A DNA stretch of 64,000 nt from Thermasporomyces composti (GCF_003386795.1 NZ_QTUC01000001.1:620001-684000), one strand, 5' to 3'; shown: positions 18,944 to 28,915, counted from the first letter of the stretch. Program-made: numbers and translations. The notes: generated from the sequence alone by a model not told the origin.

Positions 18944-19762
18944 CTAGGCCTGACCGACCTCGAACCGGACGAAGCGCGTCACGGTGACACCCGCTTCCGC
19001 GAGCAGCTGTCCCACGGTCTTCTTCTGATCGTGCACGGACGGCTGCTCCACGAGCACCGCGTCCTTGAAGAAGCCTTCCAGGCGCCCGTCGACGATCCGC
19101 GGGATTGCCTGCTCGGGCTTGCCCTCATTGCGGGCGGTCTCCTCGGCGATGCGGCGTTCGTTCTCGACGACCTCCGCGGGAACCTCATCCCGGGTGAGGT
19201 ACTGCGGGCGCATCGCCGCCACCTGCATCGCGGCCGCCTTGGCGGCCTCCTCGTCGTCCCCCTCGTAGGCGAGGAGCACGCCCACCTGCGGCGGCAGGTC
19301 GGTGGCTCGGCGGTGCAGGTAAACGGTGGTCTTCCCGTCGAACACCGCCACCCGGCCGATCGCCAGCTTCTCGCCGATGACCGCGGCGAGACCGTCCAGC
19401 GCCTCACCAGCGGTCCGGCCGTCCGGCAGCTTGGCCGCGACCAGCTCGTCGGGCGTGCTCGGCCGCGTCTGGCTCGCGAGCGCGACCAGCTCGGCACCGA
19501 GCGCCTGGAACTGCTCGTTCTTGGCGACGAAGTCGGTCTCGCAGTTCAGCTCGAGCAGCGCGCCGTCCTTGGCAACGACGAGGCCGTTGCCCGCGCTACG
19601 CTCCGCGCGCTTCGCGGCCTTCGCAGCCCCTTTGACGCGGAGGATCTCGACGGCTCGGTCGAAGTCGCCCTCCGCCTCCTGCAGGGCGTTCTTGCAGTCC
19701 ATCATCCCGGCTCCGGTCGCGTCCCGAAGCCGCTTGACGTCAGCGGTGGTGAAGGTGCTCAT
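18944..19762 (-). CDS. tsf: Elongation factor Ts
   Basis: Nucleotide exchange factor for EF-Tu. 272 residues. The N-terminal UBA-like part reads [20 protein letters not shown], followed by the core blocks [36 protein letters not shown] and [23 protein letters not shown] start, 72 nt after the rpsB stop, so the two are presumably co-transcribed as in nearly all bacteria. Confidence 0.97.
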   Translation of the reverse strand: MSTFTTADVKRLRDATGAGMMDCKNALQEAEGDFDRAVEILRVKGAAKAAKRAERSAGNGLVVAKDGALLELNCETDFVAKNEQFQALGAELVALASQTRPSTPDELVAAKLPDGRTAGEALDGLAAVIGEKLAIGRVAVFDGKTTVYLHRRATDLPPQVGVLLAYEGDDEEAAKAAAMQVAAMRPQYLTRDEVPAEVVENERRIAEETARNEGKPEQAIPRIVDGRLEGFFKDAVLVEQPSVHDQKKTVGQLLAEAGVTVTRFVRFEVGQA

Positions 19763-19834
19763 CGTGTGTGAGTCGCTCTCTTCGGTCGATGTCGATGTCG
19801 ATGGCGTCGGTCCACACGGAGGAAGCCCGGGCTC

Positions 19835-20764
19835 TCAGGCGCCAGACTCGCTGGACGCCGCGTCGCCACTCTCACCCGCGGGCGACGACTCCGGAGTCGC
19901 GCTCGTACCCTCCGAGCCGGCTCCCTCACCTGCCGACTGCTCCGCGCTCGAGGCGCTTTCGGCCTGGGCCTCCGCGGTCGGCGCGCTCTCGCCACTCTCG
20001 GAGCGAGCGAGCAGCTCACGCTCCCACTCCGGCAGAGGCTCCTCGGCGCCCACCTGCGACTCGTCGCTCACGCCGGCCCGCGCCATCAGTCCATCGGCCA
20101 CCGCGTCGGCCACGATGCGGGTCAGGAGGGAGACCGACCGGATGGCGTCGTCGTTGCCGGGGATGGGGAAGTCAACCTCGTCCGGATCGCAGTTGGTGTC
20201 GAGGATCGCGATCACGGGGATCCCGAGCTTCTTGGCCTCATCGACCGCGAGGTGCTCCTTCTTGGTGTCGACGATCCAGACCGCGCTCGGGAGCCGCTGC
20301 ATGCGCCGGATACCCCCGAGGGTCCGCTCGAGCTTGTCGCGCTCACGCCGCAGCTGGAGCAGCTCCTTCTTGGTCATGCCCGAGCTGGCGACGTCGTCGA
20401 AGTTGATCTCCTCGAGCTCCTTCAACCGCAGCAGGCGCTTGTAGACGGTCTGGAAGTTGGTGAGCATGCCGCCCAGCCAGCGCTGGTTGACATAGGGCAT
20501 GCCGACGCGCATCGCCTGCTCGGCGATGGCCTCCTGGGCCTGCTTCTTGGTGCCGACGAACAGCACCGAACCGCCGCGGGCGACGGTGTCCTTGACGAAC
20601 TGGTACGCGCGGTCGATGTAGGACAGCGATTGCTGCAGGTCGATGATGTAGATGCCGTTGCGCTCGGTGAAGATGTAGCGCTTCATCTTCGGGTTCCAGC
20701 GTCGCGTCTGGTGCCCGAAGTGAACGCCACTCTCGAGCAGCTGCCTCATCGTGACGACGGCCAT
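19835..20764 (-). CDS. rpsB: 30S ribosomal protein S2
   Basis: 309 residues: a normal S2 core ([64 protein letters not shown]) to about residue 225. A Ser/Ala/Glu-rich acidic extension of about 80 residues follows; such low-complexity tails are common on actinobacterial S2. AAGGAGG lies 11 nt before the ATG. First gene of the rpsB-tsf-pyrH-frr-cdsA unit and divergent from the M23 peptidase gene. Confidence 0.97.
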   Translation of the reverse strand: MAVVTMRQLLESGVHFGHQTRRWNPKMKRYIFTERNGIYIIDLQQSLSYIDRAYQFVKDTVARGGSVLFVGTKKQAQEAIAEQAMRVGMPYVNQRWLGGMLTNFQTVYKRLLRLKELEEINFDDVASSGMTKKELLQLRRERDKLERTLGGIRRMQRLPSAVWIVDTKKEHLAVDEAKKLGIPVIAILDTNCDPDEVDFPIPGNDDAIRSVSLLTRIVADAVADGLMARAGVSDESQVGAEEPLPEWERELLARSESGESAPTAEAQAESASSAEQSAGEGAGSEGTSATPESSPAGESGDAASSESGA

Positions 20765-21321
20765 GGCCGCGTTTCCCTCCTTAGCGCCCGCGTGGGCGCG
20801 CTCTCGGTTCCTCGGCCGCGGCCGGACGGCCGTGGCCCCTGACGCTCGCGCACGTACCGCCCCGCGGGACTGTGCGGGGACCGAGAGACGTGCTCACGTC
20901 GAATGCGCGACGCGACAAGCGAGCGTGCGTAGTCTTGTCTTCTCCTGTTGCGGGCTTTCCGCCGATTTGCCCACCTGGCGACACGGTGTCTCCGGGCACC
21001 CCGTGCGCCGCCCGGTGCGGTGAGCCAAGCCAGAGCGTCGCGCGAACCAGCGAGGACCCCACGAACCGGCGGGCGCGGGCGGCGGAATTGCCCGCCAAAG
21101 TGTACTCGATCGCGGTGGACCGCCCCGCCCGCCGTGGCGTGGCGGCGATGTCCCAGGGCGCCGATTCGTCACCTTCACGGGGTCCACACCTTCACGGGGT
21201 CCACGCCGGACTCCGTTCCCTGACGAGCCCGTTGTCCACAGCCTCCCCGGACCGCGTCGTCGTCCACACCTCGCCTCATCCCACCTGGAGGCACCGCCAC
21301 GTCCCCTTGACGATCACCTCC
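20765..21321. other. Divergent intergenic region between rpsB and the M23 peptidase gene
   Basis: About 560 nt that must hold the rpsB promoter on the minus strand and the peptidase promoter on the plus strand. Apart from the rpsB ribosome site (20776-20782 on the minus strand) and a 17-bp tandem repeat, no clear -35/-10 pair, r-protein leader fold or conserved ORF could be defended. The open frames crossing it have no start context and look like high-GC noise. Confidence 0.5.
21171..21204. repeat. Perfect 17-bp tandem duplication
   Basis: ACCTTCACGGGGTCCAC occurs twice head to tail at 21171-21187 and 21188-21204, upstream of the M23 peptidase gene. It could be a doubled regulator site or a recent slippage event; only two copies are present. 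Confidence 0.85.
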
Positions 21322-22641
21322 ATGACGATCCCTGCACAGCGTTCCCCCGTCGTCACGTCGTGGCGTCACCGTCCGTTGCCCACGAACCGCTGGCTTCCCC
21401 CTCCTCAAGGCTGCTGGCCCCGCCCTCGGGCCGGCAAACCTTCCCAGCCGTCCCGCTGTCCAGGGCCCCGCCGCCGGTGGTGGCGCCGCCCGAGCACGGC
21501 GGACCGCCCGGACCAGGGCGAACGGTCGCAGGAGGGCGCCGGTGCCACGAACGGGGACAGTGGTGGTCCGGCGTCGCGGAGCAGGCGTCAGAGCCAGCGC
21601 CGCCGAGGCACCCGCTCTCGCCTCGTGGGCGCGATCGGGGCTGCCGTCGTCGCCCTCCTCGGCCCGACCGGCCCAGCCGAGCCCGCCCACGCAGCCGTCA
21701 CCACGGGCCACGCCCTGTCGACGTCCGCGGACCGCTCGAGCTCCACGGACGGTGCCCGCTCGACCGTCACCTGGACGTGGCCGCTGTCACCACCTCAAAT
21801 CGAACGCTTGTTCGACCCTCCATCCCACCCCTGGGGCGCCGGACATCGCGGTGTCGACCTCGCGGGGGCGGAGGGTCAGGCAGTTCGCTCGGCCGGGGCA
21901 GGCGTGGTCGTCTATGCGGGCCTTCTCGCCGGACGCGGCGTCGTGAGCGTCTCCCACGGGGCGTTGCGGACGACGTACGAGCCGGTGGCACCCGCCGTCC
22001 GCGCGGGGACACGGGTGGCCGCCGGAAGCGTCCTGGGCACCTTGACGACCGACCGGAGCCACTGCCAGCACATGGCCTGCCTGCACTGGGGCCTCCGTCA
22101 GGGCGACCGCTACCTCGACCCGCTGTCCCTGATCGCCACGGGTCCCCCACGGCTGCTGCCTCACCTCGGTCAAGATCGGCTTCCGCGGGCCAGTCCAGTC
22201 CGTGTCATCCGGTCGGGCGGGCGAGCGTCGGCACACGAGGCCACCGCGCCTGGCGTCTCGACCGCGATCTCCAGCCCAGCACCCGGATCAAGGCGCCTGG
22301 AGGACGATCGTTCGGCCGTCTCCGAGGCCCACTCAGCGACGCGGGCGGCCGCGGTGACGGCCCCCGCGCGAGCGAGCCGTGGCCGGTCAGGCGCAGAACT
22401 GGAGGACCAGCCTCGCGAGCCGGACAGGGACTCCGGCACGCGGAGTCTCACTGCCTTCATCGGGGGCGTGGTGGCGGGCGCGGCGACCGCGACACTCGTC
22501 GTGAGGGCGATGAATGCCCGCCGCTTGCCGTGGGAGAACCCGACGCCGCGTCCCCCTACCTCACCTGGCGCCGTGACCTCGGCTGACAGCACAGTCGTTC
22601 CTCTCCGTCGTAGCGAGCGCCCACCGACGGTGGCGGTCTGA
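21322..22641 (+). CDS. M23 family (LytM-like) metallopeptidase with signal segment and C-terminal membrane anchor
   Basis: 439 residues from ATG 21322. An N-terminal Pro/Arg-rich stretch of about 85 residues precedes a signal-like helix (SRLVGAIGAAVVALLG then PAHA). The M23 domain (about 150-275) has both metal motifs: HRGVDLA and CLHWGLRQGDRYLDP. A disordered linker leads to a hydrophobic helix (LTAFIGGVVAGAATATLVV) near the C-terminus, followed by Arg, so the protein may be tail-anchored. Predicted murein endopeptidase or amidase-activator-like protein acting outside the membrane. The start is uncertain: no ATG or GTG lies close before the signal helix in this frame, which makes the long N-terminus odd. 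Divergent from rpsB, as in many actinobacteria. Confidence 0.75.
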   Translation: MTIPAQRSPVVTSWRHRPLPTNRWLPPPQGCWPRPRAGKPSQPSRCPGPRRRWWRRPSTADRPDQGERSQEGAGATNGDSGGPASRSRRQSQRRRGTRSRLVGAIGAAVVALLGPTGPAEPAHAAVTTGHALSTSADRSSSTDGARSTVTWTWPLSPPQIERLFDPPSHPWGAGHRGVDLAGAEGQAVRSAGAGVVVYAGLLAGRGVVSVSHGALRTTYEPVAPAVRAGTRVAAGSVLGTLTTDRSHCQHMACLHWGLRQGDRYLDPLSLIATGPPRLLPHLGQDRLPRASPVRVIRSGGRASAHEATAPGVSTAISSPAPGSRRLEDDRSAVSEAHSATRAAAVTAPARASRGRSGAELEDQPREPDRDSGTRSLTAFIGGVVAGAATATLVVRAMNARRLPWENPTPRPPTSPGAVTSADSTVVPLRRSERPPTVAV

Positions 22642-22722
22642 GAGCAGCCCACCGCAGGTGGTGGCTGACCAGGTGTGGCGCCAGGCACAGGAGACGAAAG
22701 ACCTGCCAAGAAGCACGGTGTC

Positions 22723-23880
22723 TCAGGCGCGCGGGTGGGCCTGGCGGTAGACGGCACGCAGCCGCTCGGCGGTGACATGGGTGTAGATCTGCGTCGTCGC
22801 AAGCGACGCGTGACCGAGCAGTTCCTGGACACTGCGAAGGTCCGCACCACCTTCCAGCAGATGGGTGGCGGCGGAGTGGCGCAAGCCGTGGGGACCGATC
22901 CTCGGAGCCTCAGGAAGATCCGCGAGTCTGGAGTCGAGGATCCGCCGAACCGTCCGGGGGTCCAGGCGTCGGCCCCGCACACCCAAGAAGAGCGCGGGAC
23001 CGCTGTCGGCACGCGCCAACGCGGGTCGGCCGTGGCGGCGGTAGCTCTCCAACGCCTCCGCCGCCGGAGCGCCGAAGGGCACTGAGCGCTCCTTACCGCC
23101 TTTGCCGATCACGCGGATGACCCAACGCTCGTCGTCGATGTCGTCAAGGTCGAGAGCGACGAGTTCCCCCACCCGAATCCCGGTGGCGTACAGCAGCTCC
23201 AGGACCGCGCGATCGCGGCTCGCGACTGGATCGCCGTCGTCCGCCTTGCCAGCGATTTCGAGGAGTCTGCGCGCCTCGCTCTGCTTGAGGACAGCGGGCA
23301 GGCGGCGCTGGGCCTTCGGTGTCTTCAAGAGAGCACCTGGGTCGTGGTCGAGGACGCCACGGCGGTGGGCCCACGCCGTGAAGGTTCGTACCGCAGCCGC
23401 TCGACGGGCGAGGGTGGTCTGGGCCAGCCCGTCACCGCGCATGGTCCCCAACCAGGCTCGAAGGGATTGGAGCGTCAGGTCCACCAGCTCTGGCGACACC
23501 GCACCTGACTGGTCCTCGTCCACCGCGCCTGATCGGCCCTCCTCGTGAACGGGGGTTCGGGGCCTGTCGTGCTCGGAGGCCCGCTGCTCACCGGCACGCT
23601 GTCGGTGATCGTGGTCGTCGGGGACATGGCTGACCGTGGGCAGGTCAGCGTGTTCCGCTGCCTTCTCCGCCTTGGTCGGTCGCCCGCTCGCCGGCGTGAC
23701 CGGCACACGGCGACCGCCGGCGGCGAGGTAGCGCATGAGGTCGAGTACGTCACCGATGTAGGCGCGGACCGTATGCGGCGAAAGCCCACGTTCGACGACG
23801 AGATGACGCTCGAACTCAGCGAGCAGCCGCACACCGGCCCGGCTCGGCTCGTCAACCGATGCCTGCTCGTGTCCTCGCAT
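22723..23880 (-). CDS. xerC: Tyrosine recombinase XerC-like, with a hydrophilic insertion in the N-terminal domain
   Basis: Site-specific recombinase, expected to resolve chromosome dimers at dif. 385 residues from ATG 23880. All catalytic residues are visible: Arg236 (ATGIRVGEL), Lys260 (IGKGGKERS), His331/Arg334 (HGLRH), His357 (LLGHAS) and Tyr366 (TTQIYTHV). The N-terminal SAM-like core-binding domain ([20 protein letters not shown]) is split by an insert of about 70 residues (57-128) rich in His, Asp, Glu and Arg. Family members are usually near 300 residues, so the insert explains the extra length. It sits in the standard place after dprA, with a 182-nt gap. Confidence 0.9.
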   Translation of the reverse strand: MRGHEQASVDEPSRAGVRLLAEFERHLVVERGLSPHTVRAYIGDVLDLMRYLAAGGRRVPVTPASGRPTKAEKAAEHADLPTVSHVPDDHDHRQRAGEQRASEHDRPRTPVHEEGRSGAVDEDQSGAVSPELVDLTLQSLRAWLGTMRGDGLAQTTLARRAAAVRTFTAWAHRRGVLDHDPGALLKTPKAQRRLPAVLKQSEARRLLEIAGKADDGDPVASRDRAVLELLYATGIRVGELVALDLDDIDDERWVIRVIGKGGKERSVPFGAPAAEALESYRRHGRPALARADSGPALFLGVRGRRLDPRTVRRILDSRLADLPEAPRIGPHGLRHSAATHLLEGGADLRSVQELLGHASLATTQIYTHVTAERLRAVYRQAHPRA

Positions 23881-24062
23881 CTGCGTGTGACCCGCTGCGC
23901 TGCCGGCTTCCACACCTTGACCGTGAACGAAGTGCGCCGCCCATGGCAAGCGACGCGCGCCCACCTTTCCCTCGAACCTTCGCCACAAGGCGGGCCATCG
24001 CAAGCCACGGGAGGTGACCTGACAACGCGAGGGTGCGAACGACCGTCGGCGAGGGCGTGCAC

Positions 24063-25286
24063 CTAGAGGCGTTCGCGGACCACCGTTGACACGTGCTTGC
24101 GGGTTCGGCGTTCCCGAGCGGACAGCCGCCAGCCGTTGCCCTGCTGTTCGACGAAGCCTGCCACGAGGAGATGCCCGAGCGCCGCGAGCGCCTCATCGGC
24201 TGACACACCCGCCGTGGCGGCGATGCTGGCCAGACCGCTGCCGCGTCGCACAGGCACGGCCTCGAGGACCTGGCGGGCGAGTGGGTCGAGGTCGTCGCGA
24301 GCGCGGCGCTCCCCCGTCTTGGGCGGCGCAAGGTCTTCACCAATGCGACCGATCTGCTCGGCGACCTCGGCAGCGTCGGTCACCACGACCGCCCCGCCGT
24401 CGCGGAGCAACCGGTGGACGCCCGCCGAGGCAGCGGACGTGACAGGGCCGGGCACACCCATGACCTCGCGGTGACAGCGCTGCGCCCAAGCAGCCGTGTT
24501 GAGCGCTCCGCTCCGCAGAGCCGCCTCGACGACGACTGTGCCGGCTGTCAGCGCGGCGATGAGGCGGTTACGGACGAGGAACCGCGGCCGTCGAGGCGTC
24601 GCCCCCAGCGGTGCCTCACTCACCAGCACTCCGTCCGCCGCGATCCACTCCAGCAACTGCTCGTGCGCGCGGGGGTAGGGAACGTCGACACCGCAGGCGA
24701 GCACCGCCACCGTGGGGCCGCCGGCCGCGAGCGCTCCCCGGTGTGCGGCGGCGTCGACTCCGAACGCGCCACCCGAGACGGTGACGATGCTCCGATCCGC
24801 CAGTCCGGAGGCAAGCTCGGCGGCGACGTACGTTCCGTACTCGGTCGCCGCTCGGGCGCCGACCACCGCGCAGGCGCGCTCGCTGAGGTGCCGGACATTC
24901 GCACGGCCGCGAACCCACAACGCCAGGGGGACTCCACCGCGTCCGTCGATGTCACCCGCTGTGGCCAACACCTCCAGGCACGGGGGCCACTCCTCGTCGC
25001 CGGGGCAGATCAGCCTGGCGCCCACCCGCTCGCCTCTCTCGAGGTCGCGGCCGCCGTCGGCGGTCGCCAGCCGTGCCTGGTACCCGCCAAGGTGGCGACT
25101 TGGGAACGTCCCTGAGCGAATGGCCTCCACCGCCTCCTCGGCACCGTGGTGGTCGACGAAGCGAGCGAGGACGAGATCACCAGGCTCACCCAGCCGAAGA
25201 AGGACTGCACGGGCACGCCGCTCGGCCTCCGTCACGCGTGGCGGCTCGTCCGTTCGTGGGGACTGGATCTTCCCCTGCCCGGTCAT
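24063..25286 (-). CDS. dprA: DNA-processing protein DprA
   Basis: Binds incoming single-stranded DNA and loads RecA during natural transformation. It is widely kept in actinobacteria whether or not they transform. 407 residues from ATG 25286. The Rossmann-like core shows [78 protein letters not shown] and [17 protein letters not shown]-terminal winged-helix-like domain ([20 protein letters not shown]) follows. The start overlaps the comM stop by 4 nt (ATGA), so the two are translationally coupled. Confidence 0.95.
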   Translation of the reverse strand: MTGQGKIQSPRTDEPPRVTEAERRARAVLLRLGEPGDLVLARFVDHHGAEEAVEAIRSGTFPSRHLGGYQARLATADGGRDLERGERVGARLICPGDEEWPPCLEVLATAGDIDGRGGVPLALWVRGRANVRHLSERACAVVGARAATEYGTYVAAELASGLADRSIVTVSGGAFGVDAAAHRGALAAGGPTVAVLACGVDVPYPRAHEQLLEWIAADGVLVSEAPLGATPRRPRFLVRNRLIAALTAGTVVVEAALRSGALNTAAWAQRCHREVMGVPGPVTSAASAGVHRLLRDGGAVVVTDAAEVAEQIGRIGEDLAPPKTGERRARDDLDPLARQVLEAVPVRRGSGLASIAATAGVSADEALAALGHLLVAGFVEQQGNGWRLSARERRTRKHVSTVVRERL

Positions 25287-26872
25287 CCGACCCTCCGTTG
25301 GCGTTGGCGCCCGGCGAGCCGCGGCTCGTAGCCGAGTCGAAGGGTCAGAGCGGTGAGAACGTCTCGACGCCCGGGTCGAGCTCGTCCCGCGAGATCGGCG
25401 ACTGTCCACGCGACGCGTAGAACTCGGTCGACGCCTCGGGCGCTGATCGCGCCCGACGCCAGCAGCTCTTCGACCGCCGGCAGTGCGTCGTGGTCGGGTG
25501 GCCAGCGACGGCGCAGCTCATATCCCGGGACATGGGCATTGAGGGTCCATGGCGTGTCCGCGTAGCGGTGGCGCTGTCGTTCGCGTGCGGCTCGCACCCG
25601 CTCCGCCACCACCGCAGTGGACTCGACCAGGCGCTGGTCGGCCACCATCTCCGCTCGCGCCACAGGCTCGACCGGCTGGTACAGATCTATCCGGTCACGG
25701 ATGGGCCCCGAGAGCCGCTGCTGGTAGCGACTGCGTGCCTGAGGGCTGCAGGTGCAGTACAGGCCCTTGCCGTAGGCCTGACCGCACGGGCACGGGTTCG
25801 CGGCGAGCACGAGCTGGAACCGTGCCGGCATGCGTACCGTGCCACCAGATCGGGCAATGACCACCTCACCGTGCTCGAGTGGCTGACGCAGCGCGTCGAG
25901 GACGGATGGCTTGAACTCAGGGGCCTCGTCGAGGAACAGGACGCCCCTGTGCGCAAGGGAGACCGCTCCCGGCCGAGCCACCCGAGCCCCGCCACCGACG
26001 ATCGCCGGCAACGACGCGGAATGGTGCGGATCGCAGAAGGGAGGGCGGGTGAGCAGCGGCGCGTCCGCTGGTAGGAGGCCCGCGACGGAATAGATCGCGG
26101 TCACCTCCAGGGCCTCGCTCAGCGTCAGATCAGGCAGGAGGCCAGGCAAGCGTTCGGCCAGCATCGTCTTGCCGGCCCCTGGTGGACCTGACAGGAACAG
26201 GTGGTGGCCGCCTGCGGCCGCGACCTCGAGGGCGCGGCGTGCGGCGGCTTGGCCGAGCACCTCGGCGAGGTCGAGGCGTTCGAGGTGGTCGGTGCGGCTG
26301 CGGAGCGTCTTGTCGTCGACGACCTCCTCGTGGGGGGAGGCGGGCTCGTCCGGCACCTCCTCGTCGCGCAGAAGGGCGATCGCTTGGCGTAACGAGCGGA
26401 TGCCGAACACCTCGGCGTCTTGAACCAGCCGTGCCTCGGCGACGTTGGGCTCGGGGACAACGAACCGGCGCCGACCGGCGCACGACGCTGCGAGGACCGA
26501 GGGCAGCGTCCCGCGCACCGGCTTGACCCGACCGTCGAGTCCCAGCTCACCCAGCACGACCACGTCGTCCAAGGCGGCTCGGGGAACGACATCGGCGGCC
26601 CCGAGCACGGCCAGCGCGATGCTGAGATCGAAGTGAGCACCGGCCTTCGGCAACGTGGCAGGCGACAAGGCGACCGTGAGCCTGCGTTGCGGCCAGTCGT
26701 GCCCCGAATTGGCGACGGCGGCCCGGACTCGGGCCCGAGCTTCCGCCAGCGCGGCGTCGGGCAGACCCACGAGGCTGAAGCCGGGGAGGCCGTTGGCGAT
26801 GTGGGCCTCGACGTCGACCATGTGCCCTTGAACCCCAGTGAGGGCGACCGAGTGTGCACGCGCGAGCGCCAC
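25283..26872 (-). CDS. comM: YifB/ComM family Mg-chelatase-like AAA ATPase
   Basis: Hexameric AAA+ helicase-like protein; ComM promotes branch migration during recombination of imported DNA. 529 residues from GTG 26872. The N-terminal Lon-protease-like domain (VDVEAHIANGLPGFSLVGLP) is followed by Walker A GPPGAGKTM, the Walker B region GVLFLDEAPEF, and the cysteine cluster ANPCPCGQAYGKGLYCTCSP. The start is one base after the yraN stop. The yraN-comM-dprA order is standard and suggests a DNA-uptake/recombination unit. Confidence 0.95.
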   Translation of the reverse strand: MALARAHSVALTGVQGHMVDVEAHIANGLPGFSLVGLPDAALAEARARVRAAVANSGHDWPQRRLTVALSPATLPKAGAHFDLSIALAVLGAADVVPRAALDDVVVLGELGLDGRVKPVRGTLPSVLAASCAGRRRFVVPEPNVAEARLVQDAEVFGIRSLRQAIALLRDEEVPDEPASPHEEVVDDKTLRSRTDHLERLDLAEVLGQAAARRALEVAAAGGHHLFLSGPPGAGKTMLAERLPGLLPDLTLSEALEVTAIYSVAGLLPADAPLLTRPPFCDPHHSASLPAIVGGGARVARPGAVSLAHRGVLFLDEAPEFKPSVLDALRQPLEHGEVVIARSGGTVRMPARFQLVLAANPCPCGQAYGKGLYCTCSPQARSRYQQRLSGPIRDRIDLYQPVEPVARAEMVADQRLVESTAVVAERVRAARERQRHRYADTPWTLNAHVPGYELRRRWPPDHDALPAVEELLASGAISARGVDRVLRVAWTVADLAGRARPGRRDVLTALTLRLGYEPRLAGRQRQRRVG

Positions 26873-26873
26873 G

Positions 26874-27230
26874 TCACTCCACCCCACGCACGTGCTCGAT
26901 GACCGCCGGGGCCGCGCCACGTCGCAGAATGCCCACCACATCGATTCGGACCGCGCGAGGCCGGACCTGGTGCTCGGCGAGCCAACATGCGGCCAGGTGG
27001 CGCAGCCGCGTGACCTTCTCCCGGGTCAGCGCTTCCAAGGGCGACCCGTAGCCGAGCCCGGTGCGGGTCTTCACCTCGCAGACCACGAGGACGTCGCCAT
27101 CGCGAGCCACGATGTCGATCTCGCCACGGTCACACGTCCAGTTGCGGGCGAGGACGACGAACCCGTTCGCCTGCAGGTGCCGGACGGCGAGTTCCTCGCC
27201 ATGGCGTCCGATCAGGTCTTTCCGTCGCAC
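26874..27230 (-). CDS. yraN: UPF0102 family nuclease-like protein YraN
   Basis: 118 residues from GTG 27230. The restriction-endonuclease-like core is clear: GRHGEELAVRHLQANGFVVL, NWTCDRGEIDIVARDGDVLV and CEVKTRTGLGYGSPLEAL. The D-x(n)-E-x-K pattern typical of this fold is present. Biochemical role unknown; it is linked by gene order to ComM and DprA. The start was set by the ribosome site at 27236-27243, which would overlap an alternative GTG at 27239 and is well spaced for 27230. It ends one base before the comM start. Confidence 0.92.
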   Translation of the reverse strand: MRRKDLIGRHGEELAVRHLQANGFVVLARNWTCDRGEIDIVARDGDVLVVCEVKTRTGLGYGSPLEALTREKVTRLRHLAACWLAEHQVRPRAVRIDVVGILRRGAAPAVIEHVRGVE

Positions 27231-27235
27231 CGACG

Positions 27236-27243
27236 TCACCTCC
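27236..27243 (-). promoter_or_regulatory. Shine-Dalgarno that decides the yraN start
   Basis: GGAGGTGA on the minus strand, five bases before GTG 27230. The alternative in-frame GTG at 27239 lies inside this element and could not be used with it. Confidence 0.6.
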
Positions 27244-27549
27244 GGCCACCATGCTGCGGCCCACGGTGACCGGAGGCCGTGTCGTTCGACGGCGCTGTGG
27301 AGAAGAACGCCGGCGAGCGTCCTGTGGACAACCCGAGGCGCAGGGACGGCCGTCCGCCGATGTGCTGCCCACCGTCCGAGGGCGATCGTGGGGACGGTGC
27401 TGCGCAGACGACCCTGCTCCCGCGGACGGCCAGACGCCGCCCGCCTGCGCCCACGAGACGCCGAGGTCAGTCAGCCGAACCAGAGAGGCCGCGGCGGAGC
27501 CGTCGGCACGCCGCGCCGCGGGCCAGACCAGCCACCTAGAACCTGCGCC
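27244..27549. other. Intergenic region between DUF2469 gene and yraN
   Basis: About 306 nt without a supportable gene on either strand. A promoter for the yraN-comM-dprA unit is expected here on the minus strand, but no convincing -35/-10 pair, terminator hairpin or RNA gene was found. Confidence 0.5.
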
Positions 27550-27864
27550 CTAGAAGCCGTCCTTGGGTGGATCGAAGTCGCTCTTCGCGAGCTCCTCGAT
27601 GTTGACGTCCTTGAACGTGACGACCTTGACGTTCTTCACGAAGCGGGCGGGCCGGTACATGTCCCACACCCACGCGTCGGACATGGTGACCTCGAAGTAC
27701 GTTTCGCCGCCCTCGTTGCGGACCTTCAGGTCAACGTGGTTGGCGAGGTAGAAGCGTCGATCGGTCTCGACGACGTATTTGAAGATGTTGACGACGTCGC
27801 GGTACTCCCGATAGAGCTGGAGCTCCATCTCGGTTTCGTACTTTTCGAGGTCTTCGGCGCTCAT
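27550..27864 (-). CDS. DUF2469 family protein
   Basis: 104 residues. It is highly conserved in actinobacteria next to rnhB, with the typical acidic and aromatic pattern: MSAEDLEKYETEMELQLYRE, VVNIFKYVVETDRRFYLANH and TYFEVTMSDAWVWDMYRP. No membrane segment; function unknown. The ATG overlaps the rnhB stop by one base (TAATG), so it is translated from the same message. Confidence 0.95.
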   Translation of the reverse strand: MSAEDLEKYETEMELQLYREYRDVVNIFKYVVETDRRFYLANHVDLKVRNEGGETYFEVTMSDAWVWDMYRPARFVKNVKVVTFKDVNIEELAKSDFDPPKDGF

Positions 27865-28679
27865 TACGCGCGCTCTCCTCCCCGACGCGGGATTCCCGCA
27901 GTCACATTCACCAAGTCCTCGTCCCTCGTCCCAGTCGACGGCGTGACGCCGGGCGCGTCCTCCGGGCCGACGGCTCCCGGGCCATTGTCACTCATCTCCC
28001 AGACACCAGCCGAACCCGGTGGGACACCGGCCGCGGCGGCCGCCCGCATGACGTTGACCCAGCGGAGACGATGGACGGGAGACACTCCGTGACGTTCTAG
28101 TGCCGCTTGGTGGTCAGGTGTGCAGTATCCCTTGTGCGTGGCGAAATCGTACGCGGGGTAACGCTCGTGGAGCTCGATCATGAGCCGGTCGCGTGTCACC
28201 TTGGCGATCACCGACGCCGCGGCGATGCAGGCGGCCACCCGGTCGCCCTTCCACACCGCCAAGGTCGGCACCCCGACGCCGTCGACCGGAAAACCATCGG
28301 TCAGCACGTACGCGGGCCGCTGGTCGAGGCGAAAGACCGCCCGTCGCAGGGCCTCGACGTTCACCCGGTGCATCCCGAGTCGATCGCACTCGGCGGGCGG
28401 AACCACGACCACCGACCAGGCCAGTGCCCGCCGCACCACCTCGTCGTAACACCGCTCCCGCGCCTTCGGGGTGAGCAGCTTGGAGTCGGCGAGTTCAGGA
28501 ATCTCCCCTCGGCGCCCGGGAGGCAGGATGACTGCGGCCGCGACGAGCGGCCCCGCGCAGGCGCCCCGCCCGGCTTCGTCGACTCCAGCGACAGGTGCCA
28601 TGCCGGCCCGCAGCAACGCGCGCTCGTAGGCGTAGATGCCTGCGTCCCTGCGAACCAGCACCCGCCGGGAAGGACGCAT
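27864..28679 (-). CDS. rnhB: Ribonuclease HII
   Basis: Removes ribonucleotides and RNA primers from DNA:RNA hybrids. 271 residues. Catalytic acidic residues are in AGVDEAGRGACAGPLV (Asp-Glu) and the later VLTDGFPVDG; other family blocks are ADSKLLTPKARERCYDEV, AASVIAKVTRDRLMIELHER and FATHKGYCTPDH. An extra C-terminal tail of about 50 residues after HRLRWVNV is Gly/Pro-rich and probably disordered. ATG start; 1-nt overlap with DUF2469 downstream. Confidence 0.96.
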   Translation of the reverse strand: MRPSRRVLVRRDAGIYAYERALLRAGMAPVAGVDEAGRGACAGPLVAAAVILPPGRRGEIPELADSKLLTPKARERCYDEVVRRALAWSVVVVPPAECDRLGMHRVNVEALRRAVFRLDQRPAYVLTDGFPVDGVGVPTLAVWKGDRVAACIAAASVIAKVTRDRLMIELHERYPAYDFATHKGYCTPDHQAALERHGVSPVHRLRWVNVMRAAAAAGVPPGSAGVWEMSDNGPGAVGPEDAPGVTPSTGTRDEDLVNVTAGIPRRGGERA

Positions 28680-28826
28680 GCGACCTCCTCGGGATTCGAT
28701 CGCCGGACTGCCTGATCACCGCTCGGACGGCGACACCCGCCAGCTCAGCCCATTGTTGCCCCGCGCTGCCACCCCAACCGGGTGGGGGCCGACCCCACCT
28801 TGCTGGGTCCGCCGTCCCGACCATGT

Positions 28827-28898
28827 GCCCGGCCGACCGAGGCTGCCCAGCCGACGGGGGGTGCCCAGCCGACGGGGGGTGCCCGGCCGACGAGGGTG
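28827..28898. repeat. 18-bp tandem repeat, about four copies
   Basis: The unit GCCCAGCCGACGGGGGGT is perfect twice (28845-28862 and 28863-28880) and is flanked by a diverged copy on each side (28827-28844 and 28881-28898). It occupies the 236-nt gap between the lepB end and the rnhB start. G-runs recur every 18 nt on the plus strand. No CRISPR character, since there are no spacers. Confidence 0.85.
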
Positions 28899-28915
28899 GG
28901 GGCCCGGCCGCCCTG

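Noticed and set aside
20765-21321. Small genes or an RNA leader in the rpsB/M23 divergent region
   Set aside because: Open frames have no ribosome site, and I could not fold a recognisable r-protein leader by eye.
28827-28898. Possible CRISPR or coding repeat (a frame reads as repeated PPSAGH)
   Set aside because: No spacers; the frame overlaps rnhB and lacks a start context, so a tandem repeat is the safer call.
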